Counted from the first letter of the stretch, positions 9,266 through 19,027 are shown. The stretch: DNA of 64,000 bases from Streptomyces atratus (GCF_014648655.1 NZ_BMRN01000003.1:328335-392334); one strand, 5' to 3'. Notes: generated from the sequence alone by a model not told the origin. Made by a program: numbers and translations.

Positions 9266-10344
9266 GCCACGTCAGGTGCGCGGCCGCAGAACTCCGCGTC
9301 GAGGAGAGCCGGTTCGAGTGTCGCCGCAGCGGTCAGGGTGTCCGTGTCGATGCGGTACGTCAGGGTGTGCCGGCCGTCGCGCGTGGCGGCGGTACGGACG
9401 TAACTGCCTGCTATGTGGCCGTTGTGGCCCCAGACGGTGGTGCCGCAGGAGAGTTTCTGCGGATAGATGCCCAGGCCGTAGACGCCGTGCGTGGCACCGG
9501 TGTTCAGCAGGGTCGCCAGCTGGGCGGGCGGGAGGAGGCGCCCGCCCAGCAGAGCCGCGTAGAAGCGGTTCAGGTCGGTGAGTGTGGAGATCAGCTCCCC
9601 GGCCGCGCCTGCCGTGCGCGGGTCGAGCGCGGTGACATCGCGCAGGCGGCCGTCGGCCGGGTCGCGGGCGTAGCCGCGGCCGTGCGGGGCGGGCAGGGAG
9701 GTACGGGCGCCTGGCAGGGAGGTACCGGTGAGACGCAGGGGGGTGATGATGCGGCGGCGGATCTCGGTGGCGTAGTCGTGTCCGGTGACGCGCTGAATGA
9801 CGAGTCCGAGAACGACGTAATTGGTGTTGGAGTAGGCGTAGCCGCCGGGGGCATTCGTCGGATGGTGGGCCAGGGCGACACGGACCGCGGCGGTGGCGGA
9901 GACGGGATGGGCGGAGGTGTCTGCGGTGTAGTTGTAGAGGCCACTGGTGTGGTTGAGCAGGGCGCGCAGGGTGATGCGGCGGCCGTCGTTGCCGTTGCCC
10001 CGGATCAGGCCCGGAAGCAGTCGGCCGACGGTGTCCGAAAGCTGCAGCCTTCTCTCCCGGGCGAGTTGGAGTACGACCGTCGCGACGAAGGTCTTGGTGA
10101 TGCTGCCGGCCCGGAACCGGTCCGTCCTGCGGATACCCGGGCCCGTCGAGCGGTAGGTGTCGTACGGTGCGGAAGCGGCGCGATGGGCCAGCAGTGCCGC
10201 CGTGGGAGCACCGCCCCGGGCGACGAGCCGGGGAAGATAGGCCGCTGCGGGCGTGAGGTGTGGTTCGCTGGGCAGGGTCGCTGTTCCCAGGCCGAGCAGC
10301 GCCAGCAACAACGGGGCGACAAGCAGCGCCCTGAGTGTCGGCAT
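9262..10344 (-). CDS. secreted serine hydrolase, class C beta-lactamase/DD-peptidase fold
   Basis: 360 residues. A signal peptide (hydrophobic LLVAPLLLALLGLGTAT, about 7-24) indicates export. The three active-site boxes of the PBP/class C fold are visible: S81-x-x-K84 (SITK), Y171-S-N173, and H307-N-G309 in place of K-T-G. HNG-type proteins are usually DD-carboxypeptidases, esterases or D-aminopeptidases rather than true beta-lactamases. The ATG at 10344 lies close to an AAGGGA site. It is convergent with glpD and divergent from the kinase cluster. Substrate cannot be read from the sequence. Confidence 0.9.
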   Translation of the reverse strand: MPTLRALLVAPLLLALLGLGTATLPSEPHLTPAAAYLPRLVARGGAPTAALLAHRAASAPYDTYRSTGPGIRRTDRFRAGSITKTFVATVVLQLARERRLQLSDTVGRLLPGLIRGNGNDGRRITLRALLNHTSGLYNYTADTSAHPVSATAAVRVALAHHPTNAPGGYAYSNTNYVVLGLVIQRVTGHDYATEIRRRIITPLRLTGTSLPGARTSLPAPHGRGYARDPADGRLRDVTALDPRTAGAAGELISTLTDLNRFYAALLGGRLLPPAQLATLLNTGATHGVYGLGIYPQKLSCGTTVWGHNGHIAGSYVRTAATRDGRHTLTYRIDTDTLTAAATLEPALLDAEFCGRAPDVA

Positions 10345-10464
10345 GGCAGGGAATCCCTTCCTCGGGCCACATCATGACGGGCCCGTGGACCCGGCACCAA
10401 GACCGGTCCCGGGGTGAGGGACAATGAACGCTCTGCCAGGGCGGGTTGATCGCAGAGGGGACGC

Positions 10465-12474
10465 ATGTCGGAGGCGGAGCAGGCACGGGAGCCCCAACGG
10501 GACAAGGACGGACGTCTTCTTGCGGGGCGGTACCGGCTCGGGGAGGTGCTCGGCCGGGGCGGTATGGGCACGGTCTGGCGTGCCGTCGACGAGACGCTGG
10601 GCCGTACGGTCGCGGTCAAGGAGCTGCGGTTCCCTTCGGCCATCGACGAGGACGAGAAGCGCCGGCTCATCACGCGGACGCTGCGTGAGGCGAAGGCGAT
10701 CGCCAGGATCCGCAACAACGGCGCGGTGACGGTCTACGACGTGGTCGACGAGGACGACCGGCCGTGGATCGTGATGGAACTCATCGAGGGCAAGTCCCTC
10801 GCCGAGGCCATCCGCGAGGACGGGGTGCTGACGCCGAGGCGCGCCGCCGAGGTCGGCCTCGCCATCCTCGACGTGCTGCGATCGGCGCACCGCGAGGGCA
10901 TCCTGCACCGCGATGTGAAGCCGTCCAACGTACTGATCGCCGAGGACGGCCGGGTCGTGCTGACCGATTTCGGCATCGCGCAGGTCGAGGGCGACCCGTC
11001 GGTCACCTCGACGGGCATGCTCGTCGGCGCCCCGTCGTACATCTCCCCGGAGCGCGCCCGCGGGCACAAGCCGGGACCGCCCGCCGACCTGTGGTCGCTC
11101 GGCGGACTGCTGTACGCCAGCGTCGAGGGCTCGCCGCCGTACGACAAGGGGTCGGCCATCGCCACCCTGACCGCGGTGATGACCGAGCCGCTCGACCCGC
11201 CGAAGAACGCCGGTCCGCTGGAGGAGGTCATCTACGGCCTGCTCGCCAGGGACCCCGATCAGCGGCTCGACGACGCCGGTGCGCGCGCCCTGCTCAACGA
11301 CGTGATCCACGCTCCCGAGAAGCCGGACCCGGTGGTGCCCCCGCCCGCCGACGCCACCCAGATCATGGCGCTGCCCGGCCAGGCCGCCGAACCGGGCAGC
11401 AAGTCGGCGTCGAAGTCCGGGGAGTCGGGCGAGGGTGCCCGGGACCGGCTGCGGGGCGCACTGCGTTCCGCGCGGAACGCGAAGGCGGCACCTGCCGCAG
11501 CGGTGGGTGCGGCCGCCGCCTCGACCACTGCGCCGCCGCCTCCCTCGACACCTCCGTCGACCGCTCCCTCGACGGGCTCTTCGAAGCCTGCCCGGCCTTC
11601 GACTCCGGCGAAGCCGGCCGCGGCTTCCGCCGCCGTACCGTCGCCGCGTCCCGCCACGTCGCCGACCACCCCGCCCCGTGCGTCCATCACGGACGTGGTG
11701 TCACGCCGCACCCTGGCGATCATCGCGGCCGTGATCGTGCTCGCCATGATCGGTACGGTCCTCGCCCTCACGCTCGACGGAGGCGGCAAGGACGACGCGA
11801 GCGGCGGCAACGGCAAGGACGACAAGTCCACCTCGGCCGGGCCCTCGACGACCGGCGGCTCCGCGGACACCGACAGCGGCAGTGGCGGCGACAAGGCCCA
11901 GGATCAGGGCGGCAACCAGGGCCAGGACAAGGATCAGGGCAAGGGCAAGGGCGACGACTCGGGCAAGGGGTCGGATGGTTCGAAGGGCGACGCCCCGGAC
12001 GCCGCCGACGCGCTGCCCGCGGGATACAAAGCCATCAAGAACAAGCAGTTCCACTTCGCGATGGCGATGCCCGAGGACTTCCGGCTCACCGACACGGCCG
12101 GTCGCAACTCCGGCGGCATCTACAACGTCGAGCGGGGCGGCTTCCCGCGCGTCCAGGTCGACTACACCGATTCGCCCGGCGGCGACGCCGCCGCAGCCTG
12201 GAACGCCGCGAAGGGCGCCGTCGCGGCCAGCAGCAACGGCTACCACCACCTCGGCGTGAAGAAGGTCCAGTACAACGGCTACCCGACCGTCGCCGACTGG
12301 GAGTTCGAGCGCACCCAGCAGGGTGAGCGGATCCATGTGCTGAACCGGGGCTTCAAGGTCGACGCCACCCACGGCTACGCGATCATGATCAGCTGCAAGG
12401 TGGGCGAGTGGGACAGCAAGGAGTGCCGGACGCTGCGCGAGACCGCGTTCGACACGTTCGAGCCCACCGACTGA
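10465..12474 (+). CDS. transmembrane Ser/Thr protein kinase with extracellular sensor domain
   Basis: 669 residues. A Hanks-type kinase domain (about 23-280) has all key residues: glycine loop G30-R-G-G-M-G35, ATP lysine K52, catalytic H148-R-D150, D168-F-G and the SPE motif. A proline/alanine/threonine-rich linker (about 300-410) leads to one membrane helix (about 415-438), a Gly/Asp/Lys-rich stalk, and a C-terminal extracytoplasmic domain (about 515-669) starting GYKAIKNKQFHFAMAMP. The same domain type ends the next two genes. An AGAGGGG site precedes the ATG. It is the first of three same-strand kinase genes (gaps of 184 and 130 bases), which corresponds to the clustered kinases known at this position in S. 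coelicolor. Confidence 0.93.
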   Translation: MSEAEQAREPQRDKDGRLLAGRYRLGEVLGRGGMGTVWRAVDETLGRTVAVKELRFPSAIDEDEKRRLITRTLREAKAIARIRNNGAVTVYDVVDEDDRPWIVMELIEGKSLAEAIREDGVLTPRRAAEVGLAILDVLRSAHREGILHRDVKPSNVLIAEDGRVVLTDFGIAQVEGDPSVTSTGMLVGAPSYISPERARGHKPGPPADLWSLGGLLYASVEGSPPYDKGSAIATLTAVMTEPLDPPKNAGPLEEVIYGLLARDPDQRLDDAGARALLNDVIHAPEKPDPVVPPPADATQIMALPGQAAEPGSKSASKSGESGEGARDRLRGALRSARNAKAAPAAAVGAAAASTTAPPPPSTPPSTAPSTGSSKPARPSTPAKPAAASAAVPSPRPATSPTTPPRASITDVVSRRTLAIIAAVIVLAMIGTVLALTLDGGGKDDASGGNGKDDKSTSAGPSTTGGSADTDSGSGGDKAQDQGGNQGQDKDQGKGKGDDSGKGSDGSKGDAPDAADALPAGYKAIKNKQFHFAMAMPEDFRLTDTAGRNSGGIYNVERGGFPRVQVDYTDSPGGDAAAAWNAAKGAVAASSNGYHHLGVKKVQYNGYPTVADWEFERTQQGERIHVLNRGFKVDATHGYAIMISCKVGEWDSKECRTLRETAFDTFEPTD

Positions 12475-12658
12475 TCCATGGGGCGAAAAGGGCCGGGATG
12501 TGCCGACCCTGACGCACGGCCGGTACTTGCCACGTATCGTGAGAGCCTGAAGACCGTACGCAGCCGGAACGGTGGGTCAATTGCACGGTAAGTGACCGCA
12601 ATTGATGGATTCGTGCGGTCTTTGTGGCCGGGGGAACAGCGCGCTCTGGGGAGGCGTC

Positions 12659-15415
12659 GTGGATGACTATGCGGGTCGGGTACTTGCCGACCGCTATCGC
12701 CTTCCGCTGCCCCCGTCCGATGAGTACGAACTGGTCGAGACCCGGGCGTTCGACACCTACAGCGGGCAGGAAGTCCTGCTCCGGCAGGTGCCGTTGCCCG
12801 AGGTGGTGGACGCCGAGGTGCTCGACGGCGACGGTCCGGTCCCGGCGGCCCGGCGGGTCACCGGGCGCGCCGTGCGGCGGTCCACGGACCCGGCGGTCCG
12901 GCGCGCCATCGAGGCGGCGCAGGCGGCGGCCCAGGTCCCCGACCATCCCAGGCTCGACCAGGTCTTCGACGTGTTCGCCGAGGCCGGCTCGCTCTGGATA
13001 GTGAGTGAACTCGTCATGGCCCGCCCGCTCGCGGCCCTGCTGGCGGAGCGCCCGCTCAATCCCTTCCGGGCCGCCGAGATCGGCTCCGATGTGCTGACGG
13101 CGCTGCGGGTGCTGCACGCCCATGGCTGGACCCACCGCAACATCACCGTCCGCACGGTGCTGGTCTGCGACGACGGCCGCGTCGTGCTGACCGGTCTGGC
13201 GGCCGGAGCGGCGGAGGAGGCGCTCTGCGGGTACGTACCGACGCCCCAGCCCGACGACGAGGACGACGGCGGGTACGACGAGGGATACGGCGGCCGCCCG
13301 GCGTACGAGACGGACCCGACCGGGCCGTACGCACCGCCGCCCGTCGCTCCGGCCGAGGTGCCGGCTGCGCGCGGCCCGGTGGCGATCGAGACGGGCCGGG
13401 CGACCGGTGATCCGTACGACGATGACGATCCGCACGACGATCCGCACCCCGGCGACCGGTACGCCGATGACCCCCATGACGGTGTGCCGGGCGAGCTGGA
13501 GGCCGTACGGCCGCCGGTGAATCCCGCCCTCCCGGCGCCCGCCCCCGCAGCGGCCGGCGCCGCGCAGCTGCGGGCCGAGCGAGCCGGAGCCATAGCCGCC
13601 TACCGTGCGGGCGCCCGCGCCGCCGCCCGCGTCGGCGAGGACCGGCACCCGGCCGGGGCCGGCGAGGCGGAGGACACCGGCAGCCTCCCGGTCCAGCGCC
13701 CCGCGCGGCCGGAAAGCGCGGGGCCGCCCGGCCCGGACCACGGCCACCCGCAGCCGGCCGGCCCCTGGAACCGGCCCGTCGAGGACCCGTACGAAGACGA
13801 CCCGTACGAAGACGACCTGTACGACGACGAGGACGACGACGGCTACGGAGGCGACGGCCAGTCGCCGCCCGGCCGGCGGCTGCATCTCACCGGTACCTGG
13901 AGCGACGGCCCGGGATCTGGGCGCCCCGTCCCCGCCGGAGGCTCGGGCGACGCCCTGCGCGCCGATGCCCGCCGCCAGGGCAACTCCCCGGCGCTGCCCG
14001 CGCACCGGCCCGAGCCGCAGCAACCGCCGGGCCGCTGGGACGAGATCGTCGCCGACGGCCGTACGGGCCCCGCCTACCGCGGCCCCGCCACCACCCTCGC
14101 CGCCGAGCGCGCCCGGCAGGCCCGGATCGCCGTCGTCGGCGCGGTCACCGAGCGCTGGGCGCCCGAGCAGGCCGGCCCCGTCCACGAGAACTGGCAGCTG
14201 GCGCCGCCGATCGGCCCCGCCACCGACCTCTGGGCGCTGGGCGCGCTGCTTTACCGCGCCGTCCAGGGCCACGCCCCGTACCCCGAGGAGAACGCGGCCG
14301 AGCTCGTCCAGATGGTGTGCGGGGAGCCGCCCGCCTTCGCCGAGGAGTGCGGTCCGCTGCGCCCTGTCGTCGAGTCGCTGCTGCGCCAGGACCCCACCGA
14401 GCGGCCGGACTTCGAGGAGCTGCAAGGCTGGCTGCGCTCCCTCGTACGGTCGGCGCCCGAGCCCGAGGCCGGTCTGGACGTCGTGCCGCTGCCGTCCGCC
14501 GACAGCGCCCGGCTTCCCGTCGTGCGCCGCCGGGGCGAGCTGGTCCGCAGGCGCCGCGGCCGCATGGGGCAGAGCGCGGCCCACGGCCGCCACCGCCACA
14601 CGAAGGAGAAGTCCGACCGCCACGACAGACCCCGGGCGGAAAAGGCACCCAGGGCGCCGCGTGAACCCAAGGGCCCCAAGGCGCTGCGTACGCCGCCCCG
14701 ACCCCGGCCGGGCGAGGGGCGGGCGCCGCGACGGCTCGGGCGGCTGCTTCTGGTGCTGATCCTGCTGGCCCTGGTCGCGGCCATCGCGTACGCCGTGATG
14801 TTCATGCCCAAGGAGGACAGCGGCTCCGGCACCCGCTCCTCGGGCCCGGCGTCGTCGACGTCCGGTTCGCCGGAGCCCGGCGCCGGTACGACCGGCGGGC
14901 AGTCGCCCTCGCAGCCGTCCGGCGCGCAGCAGCCGCAGACCAGCCGCTCCGCCGTCGCACTCGCCCCCGGCTACGCCCTGCGCAAGGACCCGGAGGGTTT
15001 CGAGGTCGGCGTGCTCAAGGGCTGGCAGCGCAGCCCCGCCAACGCGGACCGTCAGATCCGGTACGGCAGCGACGGCTTCAGCCTGCTGATCGTCCCCGGA
15101 CGCGACACCGTCAAGGCCAACGGCGACGACCCGTTGGCGTACCAGGCCGACAAGGAGCTGGAGTTGCAGCCGTTCCGCGACTCCAGCTGGTCGGGGTCGA
15201 GCGGGCTGCGCCGGATCGATGTCGGCCGACAGGCCATGGCCGAGGGGCAGTTCACCTGGCAGGACGCCTCCGGTCGCGAGGTGTACGCCCGTAATCTCGC
15301 GATGATTGTCGACGGCCGCTACCACATTCTCCAGGTCATCGGCCCGGAGGACCGGCGCGACAAGGTTTCGGACATCTATGAACAAGCCATCGCCTCCTAC
15401 CGCGTGACGCCCTGA
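12659..15415 (+). CDS. transmembrane Ser/Thr pseudokinase with large acidic insert
   Basis: 918 residues. The kinase fold is recognisable but catalytically degenerate: the ATP lysine is R42, HRD reads H159-R-N161, DFG reads G179-L-A, and the glycine loop is not evident. After this first part (to about 195) comes an insert of about 300 residues rich in Asp, Tyr, Pro and Gly (DEDDGGYDEGYGG, YEDDPYEDDLYDDEDDD). The rest of the C-lobe resumes near D523-L-W-A-L-G. A basic linker, one membrane helix (about 694-718) and an extracytoplasmic domain follow, the latter beginning GYALRKDPEGFEVGVLKGW and shared with both flanking kinases. The GTG at 12659 is preferred because GGGGAGG precedes it and the protein then aligns with its neighbours; an ATG at 12605 is an alternative. 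Likely an allosteric partner or scaffold (inference). Confidence 0.88.
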   Translation: MDDYAGRVLADRYRLPLPPSDEYELVETRAFDTYSGQEVLLRQVPLPEVVDAEVLDGDGPVPAARRVTGRAVRRSTDPAVRRAIEAAQAAAQVPDHPRLDQVFDVFAEAGSLWIVSELVMARPLAALLAERPLNPFRAAEIGSDVLTALRVLHAHGWTHRNITVRTVLVCDDGRVVLTGLAAGAAEEALCGYVPTPQPDDEDDGGYDEGYGGRPAYETDPTGPYAPPPVAPAEVPAARGPVAIETGRATGDPYDDDDPHDDPHPGDRYADDPHDGVPGELEAVRPPVNPALPAPAPAAAGAAQLRAERAGAIAAYRAGARAAARVGEDRHPAGAGEAEDTGSLPVQRPARPESAGPPGPDHGHPQPAGPWNRPVEDPYEDDPYEDDLYDDEDDDGYGGDGQSPPGRRLHLTGTWSDGPGSGRPVPAGGSGDALRADARRQGNSPALPAHRPEPQQPPGRWDEIVADGRTGPAYRGPATTLAAERARQARIAVVGAVTERWAPEQAGPVHENWQLAPPIGPATDLWALGALLYRAVQGHAPYPEENAAELVQMVCGEPPAFAEECGPLRPVVESLLRQDPTERPDFEELQGWLRSLVRSAPEPEAGLDVVPLPSADSARLPVVRRRGELVRRRRGRMGQSAAHGRHRHTKEKSDRHDRPRAEKAPRAPREPKGPKALRTPPRPRPGEGRAPRRLGRLLLVLILLALVAAIAYAVMFMPKEDSGSGTRSSGPASSTSGSPEPGAGTTGGQSPSQPSGAQQPQTSRSAVALAPGYALRKDPEGFEVGVLKGWQRSPANADRQIRYGSDGFSLLIVPGRDTVKANGDDPLAYQADKELELQPFRDSSWSGSSGLRRIDVGRQAMAEGQFTWQDASGREVYARNLAMIVDGRYHILQVIGPEDRRDKVSDIYEQAIASYRVTP

Positions 15416-15545
15416 AGCATCCCGGTGCGTCACCCGAAGGGTGGCGGAGCGACAAGCATCACAGTGCGGTCTCTTGGGGGAGGCGAGGTTCCGTGGCCTG
15501 CATCCCCTCCGTAATCTGGCCTCCGAAGGAACGGGGCGGGGATAC

Positions 15546-17210
15546 GTGGATCGATCACAGGGCACGGACGCGGGACTGGTACTGGCCGGGAGATACCGGC
15601 TCGGCGAAGTCCTCGGGCGCGGCGGCATGGGCAAGGTCTGGCGCGCCCACGACGAGGTGCTGCACCGCACGGTCGCGGTCAAGGAGCTGACCGCCGGGCT
15701 GTACGTCGCCGAGGCCGACCGGATCGTGCTGCACGCCCGCACGCAGAAGGAGGCCCGCGCGGCCGCCCGGATCACACACCCGGGCGTGGTCACCGTCCAT
15801 GACGTGATCGAGTACGACGACCGGCCCTGGATCGTCATGCAGTACGTCGACGGTCCGTCACTCGCCGACGCGGCCAAGGAGTCCGGCGAGATCGAGCCGC
15901 GCGAGGCCGCCAGGATCGGCCTCCATGTGCTGGGCGCCCTGCGCGCCGCACACGGTGCGGGGGTCCTGCACCGGGACGTGAAGCCCGGCAACGTCCTTCT
16001 GGCCAAGGACGGCCAGGTGCTGCTCACCGACTTCGGGATCGCGGCGATAGAGGGCGACTCGACCATCACCAGGACCGGTGAACTGGTCGGCTCCATCGAC
16101 TATCTGGCGCCCGAGCGGGTACGCGGCGGCGATCCGGGCCCCGCCTCCGACCTGTGGTCCCTCGGCGCCACGCTCTACACCGCGGTCGAGGGGCGCTCGC
16201 CGTTCCGCCGTACGTCCCCGATCTCCACCATGCAGGCCGTCGTCACCGAGGAACCGCCGCCGCCCGGGCGGGCGGGCCCGCTGGCCTCCGTGATCACCGC
16301 GCTGCTCCGCAAGGACCCCGAGGACCGGCCTTCGGCGGCGGAGGCGGAGCGGATGCTGCTGGAGGCCATGGAGGGCCGCGAGCCCCGAGCCGCTCAGGCG
16401 TACGTACCGACGCAGCGCGTCCCGGACGAGGTTCTGCGTTCGCTGGGCCCGGACGGCACGTCGGGGGCGGGTGCGGATCGGCTGCCCCACCCCGTGGCCG
16501 TTTCCACCGCCCCGTTGCCGCCCCCGGTGACCCGGCGCAGCCGGGGCCGGTGGCGTACGGCGGTGCTGGTCATCGCCGCAGCCGCGCTGCTTGGCGGTGG
16601 CGCGGGGCTCGCCGCGATGAAGTACGGGGACCGTGCGGACAGCGCCGCCGAACGGAGCAGCACGGGCACGCACGCGAGCGGGACCCCCACGGCCCCCAGG
16701 AAGCCCGGCAATTCGCCCGCACCGAAGCCCGATCCCTCGGGGAACGGCGTACCCGACGGCTGGCACCGGGTGGACGACCCCGAGGGCTTCAGCCTGATCG
16801 TGCCCGTCGGCTGGGAGCGCCGGGCGGACGGCAACCAGATCGACTACACCCCGGACAACGGTCTGCATTACATCCGGATCAGCATCGACCCGGCGCCCGA
16901 CTTCGAGAACCCCTACATGCACATGCTGAACCTGGAGAAGCAGCTGGCCAAGCGGCTGCCCGGGTACGAGCGCAAGACCCTGCACTCCAACACGTACCGC
17001 GACCGGGCGGGCTCGCTCTGGGAGTTCACCTGGACCGAGACCAAGGACCATCCGGGGCCGCGTCACGCGATCGACCAGATGTACTTCGGGGAGGACGGCG
17101 GCCCGGAGTACGCGATGTACATGACGGGTCCGGCTTCGGACTGGGACACGACCCGGGAACAGTTCGACACGATACTGCGCGGATGGCGTGCGCCCGGCAG
17201 CTCCGACTGA
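15546..17210 (+). CDS. transmembrane Ser/Thr protein kinase with extracellular sensor domain
   Basis: 554 residues. Complete kinase domain (about 17-270): G24-R-G-G-M-G29, K46, H142-R-D144, D162-F-G and APE. A short linker is followed by one membrane helix (about 338-358), a Pro/Ser/Thr stalk and a C-terminal domain starting GWHRVDDPEGFSLIVPVGW, clearly related to that of the preceding pseudokinase. The start is GTG at 15546 (upstream AAGGAACGGGGCGGGG). An in-frame start at 15441 would add 35 residues of poor coding character. Autophosphorylation sites are probably the Thr residues in the activation segment around STITRTGELVGS (inference). Confidence 0.92.
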   Translation: MDRSQGTDAGLVLAGRYRLGEVLGRGGMGKVWRAHDEVLHRTVAVKELTAGLYVAEADRIVLHARTQKEARAAARITHPGVVTVHDVIEYDDRPWIVMQYVDGPSLADAAKESGEIEPREAARIGLHVLGALRAAHGAGVLHRDVKPGNVLLAKDGQVLLTDFGIAAIEGDSTITRTGELVGSIDYLAPERVRGGDPGPASDLWSLGATLYTAVEGRSPFRRTSPISTMQAVVTEEPPPPGRAGPLASVITALLRKDPEDRPSAAEAERMLLEAMEGREPRAAQAYVPTQRVPDEVLRSLGPDGTSGAGADRLPHPVAVSTAPLPPPVTRRSRGRWRTAVLVIAAAALLGGGAGLAAMKYGDRADSAAERSSTGTHASGTPTAPRKPGNSPAPKPDPSGNGVPDGWHRVDDPEGFSLIVPVGWERRADGNQIDYTPDNGLHYIRISIDPAPDFENPYMHMLNLEKQLAKRLPGYERKTLHSNTYRDRAGSLWEFTWTETKDHPGPRHAIDQMYFGEDGGPEYAMYMTGPASDWDTTREQFDTILRGWRAPGSSD

Positions 17211-17242
17211 GGCTGCCGGACCGCGCCGGCGGCCACAGGGGT

Positions 17243-17277
17243 CCTGATCAGGGGCTTTGTTGCCAGTGATCACTGGC
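17243..17277. promoter_or_regulatory. two palindromes upstream of the aldehyde dehydrogenase gene
   Basis: CCTGATCAGG (17243-17252) and the 16-bp perfect palindrome GCCAGTGATCACTGGC (17262-17277) share a TGATCA core and have centres 22 bp apart, about two helical turns. This spacing suits two dimers of one repressor on the same DNA face. They lie about 75-110 bases upstream of the ATG at 17351. The regulator is unknown. Confidence 0.5.
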
Positions 17278-17350
17278 TTGTTTGTGGGGACTGTGAAAAC
17301 CCGTTACTCACGGGTACCCAAAGTGTTCGGCTGGACGTACTCTCGCCCTC

Positions 17351-18979
17351 ATGACGGACTCGCAGGCCTCCACGTCCACCTCCGCAGCCCCGGTCGGCAC
17401 CAACCCCGTGGCCCCCGCCCCCGCGGGCGCGCGCACCGCAGCCGATGTGGTGACACCCGAGGTGATCGCCCAGCTGACCCGTGGTGTGGTCGGCTCCGGC
17501 CGTACGGCCAACCACACCCCCTTCACCGGGGAGAAGCTGGCCGATCTGCCCGAGTCCACGCCCGAGGACGTGGCGAAGGCCTTCGAGCGGGCCCGTGCCG
17601 CCCAGCCGGCCTGGGCCGCGACCTCCGTCCGCGCCAGGGCGGCCGTCCTCCTCCGCTTCCACGACCTCGTGCTCCAGCGGCAGGCGGAGGTCCTCGACCT
17701 CATCCAGCTGGAGACCGGCAAGGCCCGGCTGCACGCCCACGAGGAGGTGCAGGCCGTCGCCGTCGCGGCCCGCCACTACGGGCGCAGGGCCGGCTCGTAT
17801 CTGAAGCCGAAGCGGCACGCCGGAGTCGTACCGACCCTCACCAAGGTCACCGAGCTGCGTCAGCCGCGCGGTGTCATCGGTCAGATCGCGCCGTGGAACT
17901 ACCCGTTGGAGCTGTCCGTCGGCGACGCGCTGCCCGCGTTCGTCTCCGGCAACGCCGTCGTGATGAAGCCCGACACGGAGACCGCGCTGACCGCGCTGTG
18001 GGCCCGGGACCTGCTGATCGAGGCCGGGCTGCCCGCCGAGGTCTTCCAGGTGGTCCTCGGCGACGGACCGGTCGTCGGCCCCGAGGTCGTCAAGCACGCC
18101 GACTACGTCTCGTTCACCGGTTCCACCCGCACCGGCCGCGAGGTCGCGCAGGGCGCCGCCGCCCGTCTGGTCGGCGTCTCGCTGGAGCTCGGCGGCAAGA
18201 ACGCCATGCTGGTCCTCAAGGACGCCGATGTGGAGAAGGCCGCCGCGGGCGCCGTCCGCGCCTGCTTCTCCTCGGCCGGTCAGCTCTGCATCTCCATCGA
18301 GCGGCTGTACGTCCACGAGTCGGTCGCCGACGACTTCGTGGCCCGCTTCGCCGCCCGCACGAAGGCCATGCGGCTCGGCAACTCCCTCGCCTACGGCGCC
18401 GACATGGGCTCCCTGGTCGGCGAGCGCCAGCTGGAGACCGTCACCCGGCATGTCGCGGAGGCCGTCGAGAAGGGTGCCGAGCTCGTCGCGGGCGGGGTCG
18501 CCCGTCCCGACATCGGCCCGCTCTTCTACGAGCCGACCATCCTCGACGGCGTCGAGGCGCCGATGGCCGTCTGCAACGAGGAGACCTTCGGCCCGGTCGT
18601 CTCCATCTACCGCTTCACCGACGAGGACGAGGTCGTCGCCCTCGCCAACGCCACCCCGTACGGCCTGAATTCGAGCGTCTGGACCAAGGACTCGAAGCGC
18701 GGCCACCAGGTCGCCGCCCGGCTGCGGACCGGCACGGTCAACATCAACGAGGGATACGCCCCCGCGTACGGCAGCGTGCAGTCCCCGATGGGCGGCATGA
18801 AGGACTCCGGTCTCGGCCGGCGGCACGGATCCGAGGGCATCCTCAAGTACACCGAGGCCCAGACCGTCGCCCAGCAGCGGCTGATCCCGATCGCCCCGTC
18901 CTTCGGCATGGACGACGAGAAGTACGCGGCGTTCATGACCCGCAGCCTGAGGGCGATGAAGGCGTTCCGCCTGCGCTGA
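17351..18979 (+). CDS. gabD2: succinate-semialdehyde dehydrogenase (GabD2 type)
   Basis: 542 residues of the NAD(P)-aldehyde dehydrogenase superfamily. The general base E279 (LELGGKN) and nucleophile C313 (SSAGQLCIS) are in place, as are PWNYPLE and the C-terminal NINEGYAP stretch. The sequence style matches the GabD2 group that oxidises succinate semialdehyde to succinate, but the exact aldehyde cannot be proven. The first about 40 residues are Ala/Pro/Thr-rich. No ribosome site precedes the ATG; a TANNNT hexamer (17338-17343) ends 7 bases before it, so the mRNA may be leaderless. Two palindromes lie upstream. The GMC oxidoreductase follows after 48 bases, probably co-transcribed. Confidence 0.9.
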   Translation: MTDSQASTSTSAAPVGTNPVAPAPAGARTAADVVTPEVIAQLTRGVVGSGRTANHTPFTGEKLADLPESTPEDVAKAFERARAAQPAWAATSVRARAAVLLRFHDLVLQRQAEVLDLIQLETGKARLHAHEEVQAVAVAARHYGRRAGSYLKPKRHAGVVPTLTKVTELRQPRGVIGQIAPWNYPLELSVGDALPAFVSGNAVVMKPDTETALTALWARDLLIEAGLPAEVFQVVLGDGPVVGPEVVKHADYVSFTGSTRTGREVAQGAAARLVGVSLELGGKNAMLVLKDADVEKAAAGAVRACFSSAGQLCISIERLYVHESVADDFVARFAARTKAMRLGNSLAYGADMGSLVGERQLETVTRHVAEAVEKGAELVAGGVARPDIGPLFYEPTILDGVEAPMAVCNEETFGPVVSIYRFTDEDEVVALANATPYGLNSSVWTKDSKRGHQVAARLRTGTVNINEGYAPAYGSVQSPMGGMKDSGLGRRHGSEGILKYTEAQTVAQQRLIPIAPSFGMDDEKYAAFMTRSLRAMKAFRLR

Positions 18980-19027
18980 CCCCGTAACACCGCAGCACGT
19001 TCTGTCCTTTTCGTACCGAGGAGAGCC

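Noticed and set aside
12389..16096. Very long minus-strand open frame opposite the kinase genes
   Set aside because: Shadow frame; the plus-strand kinases have clear catalytic motifs.
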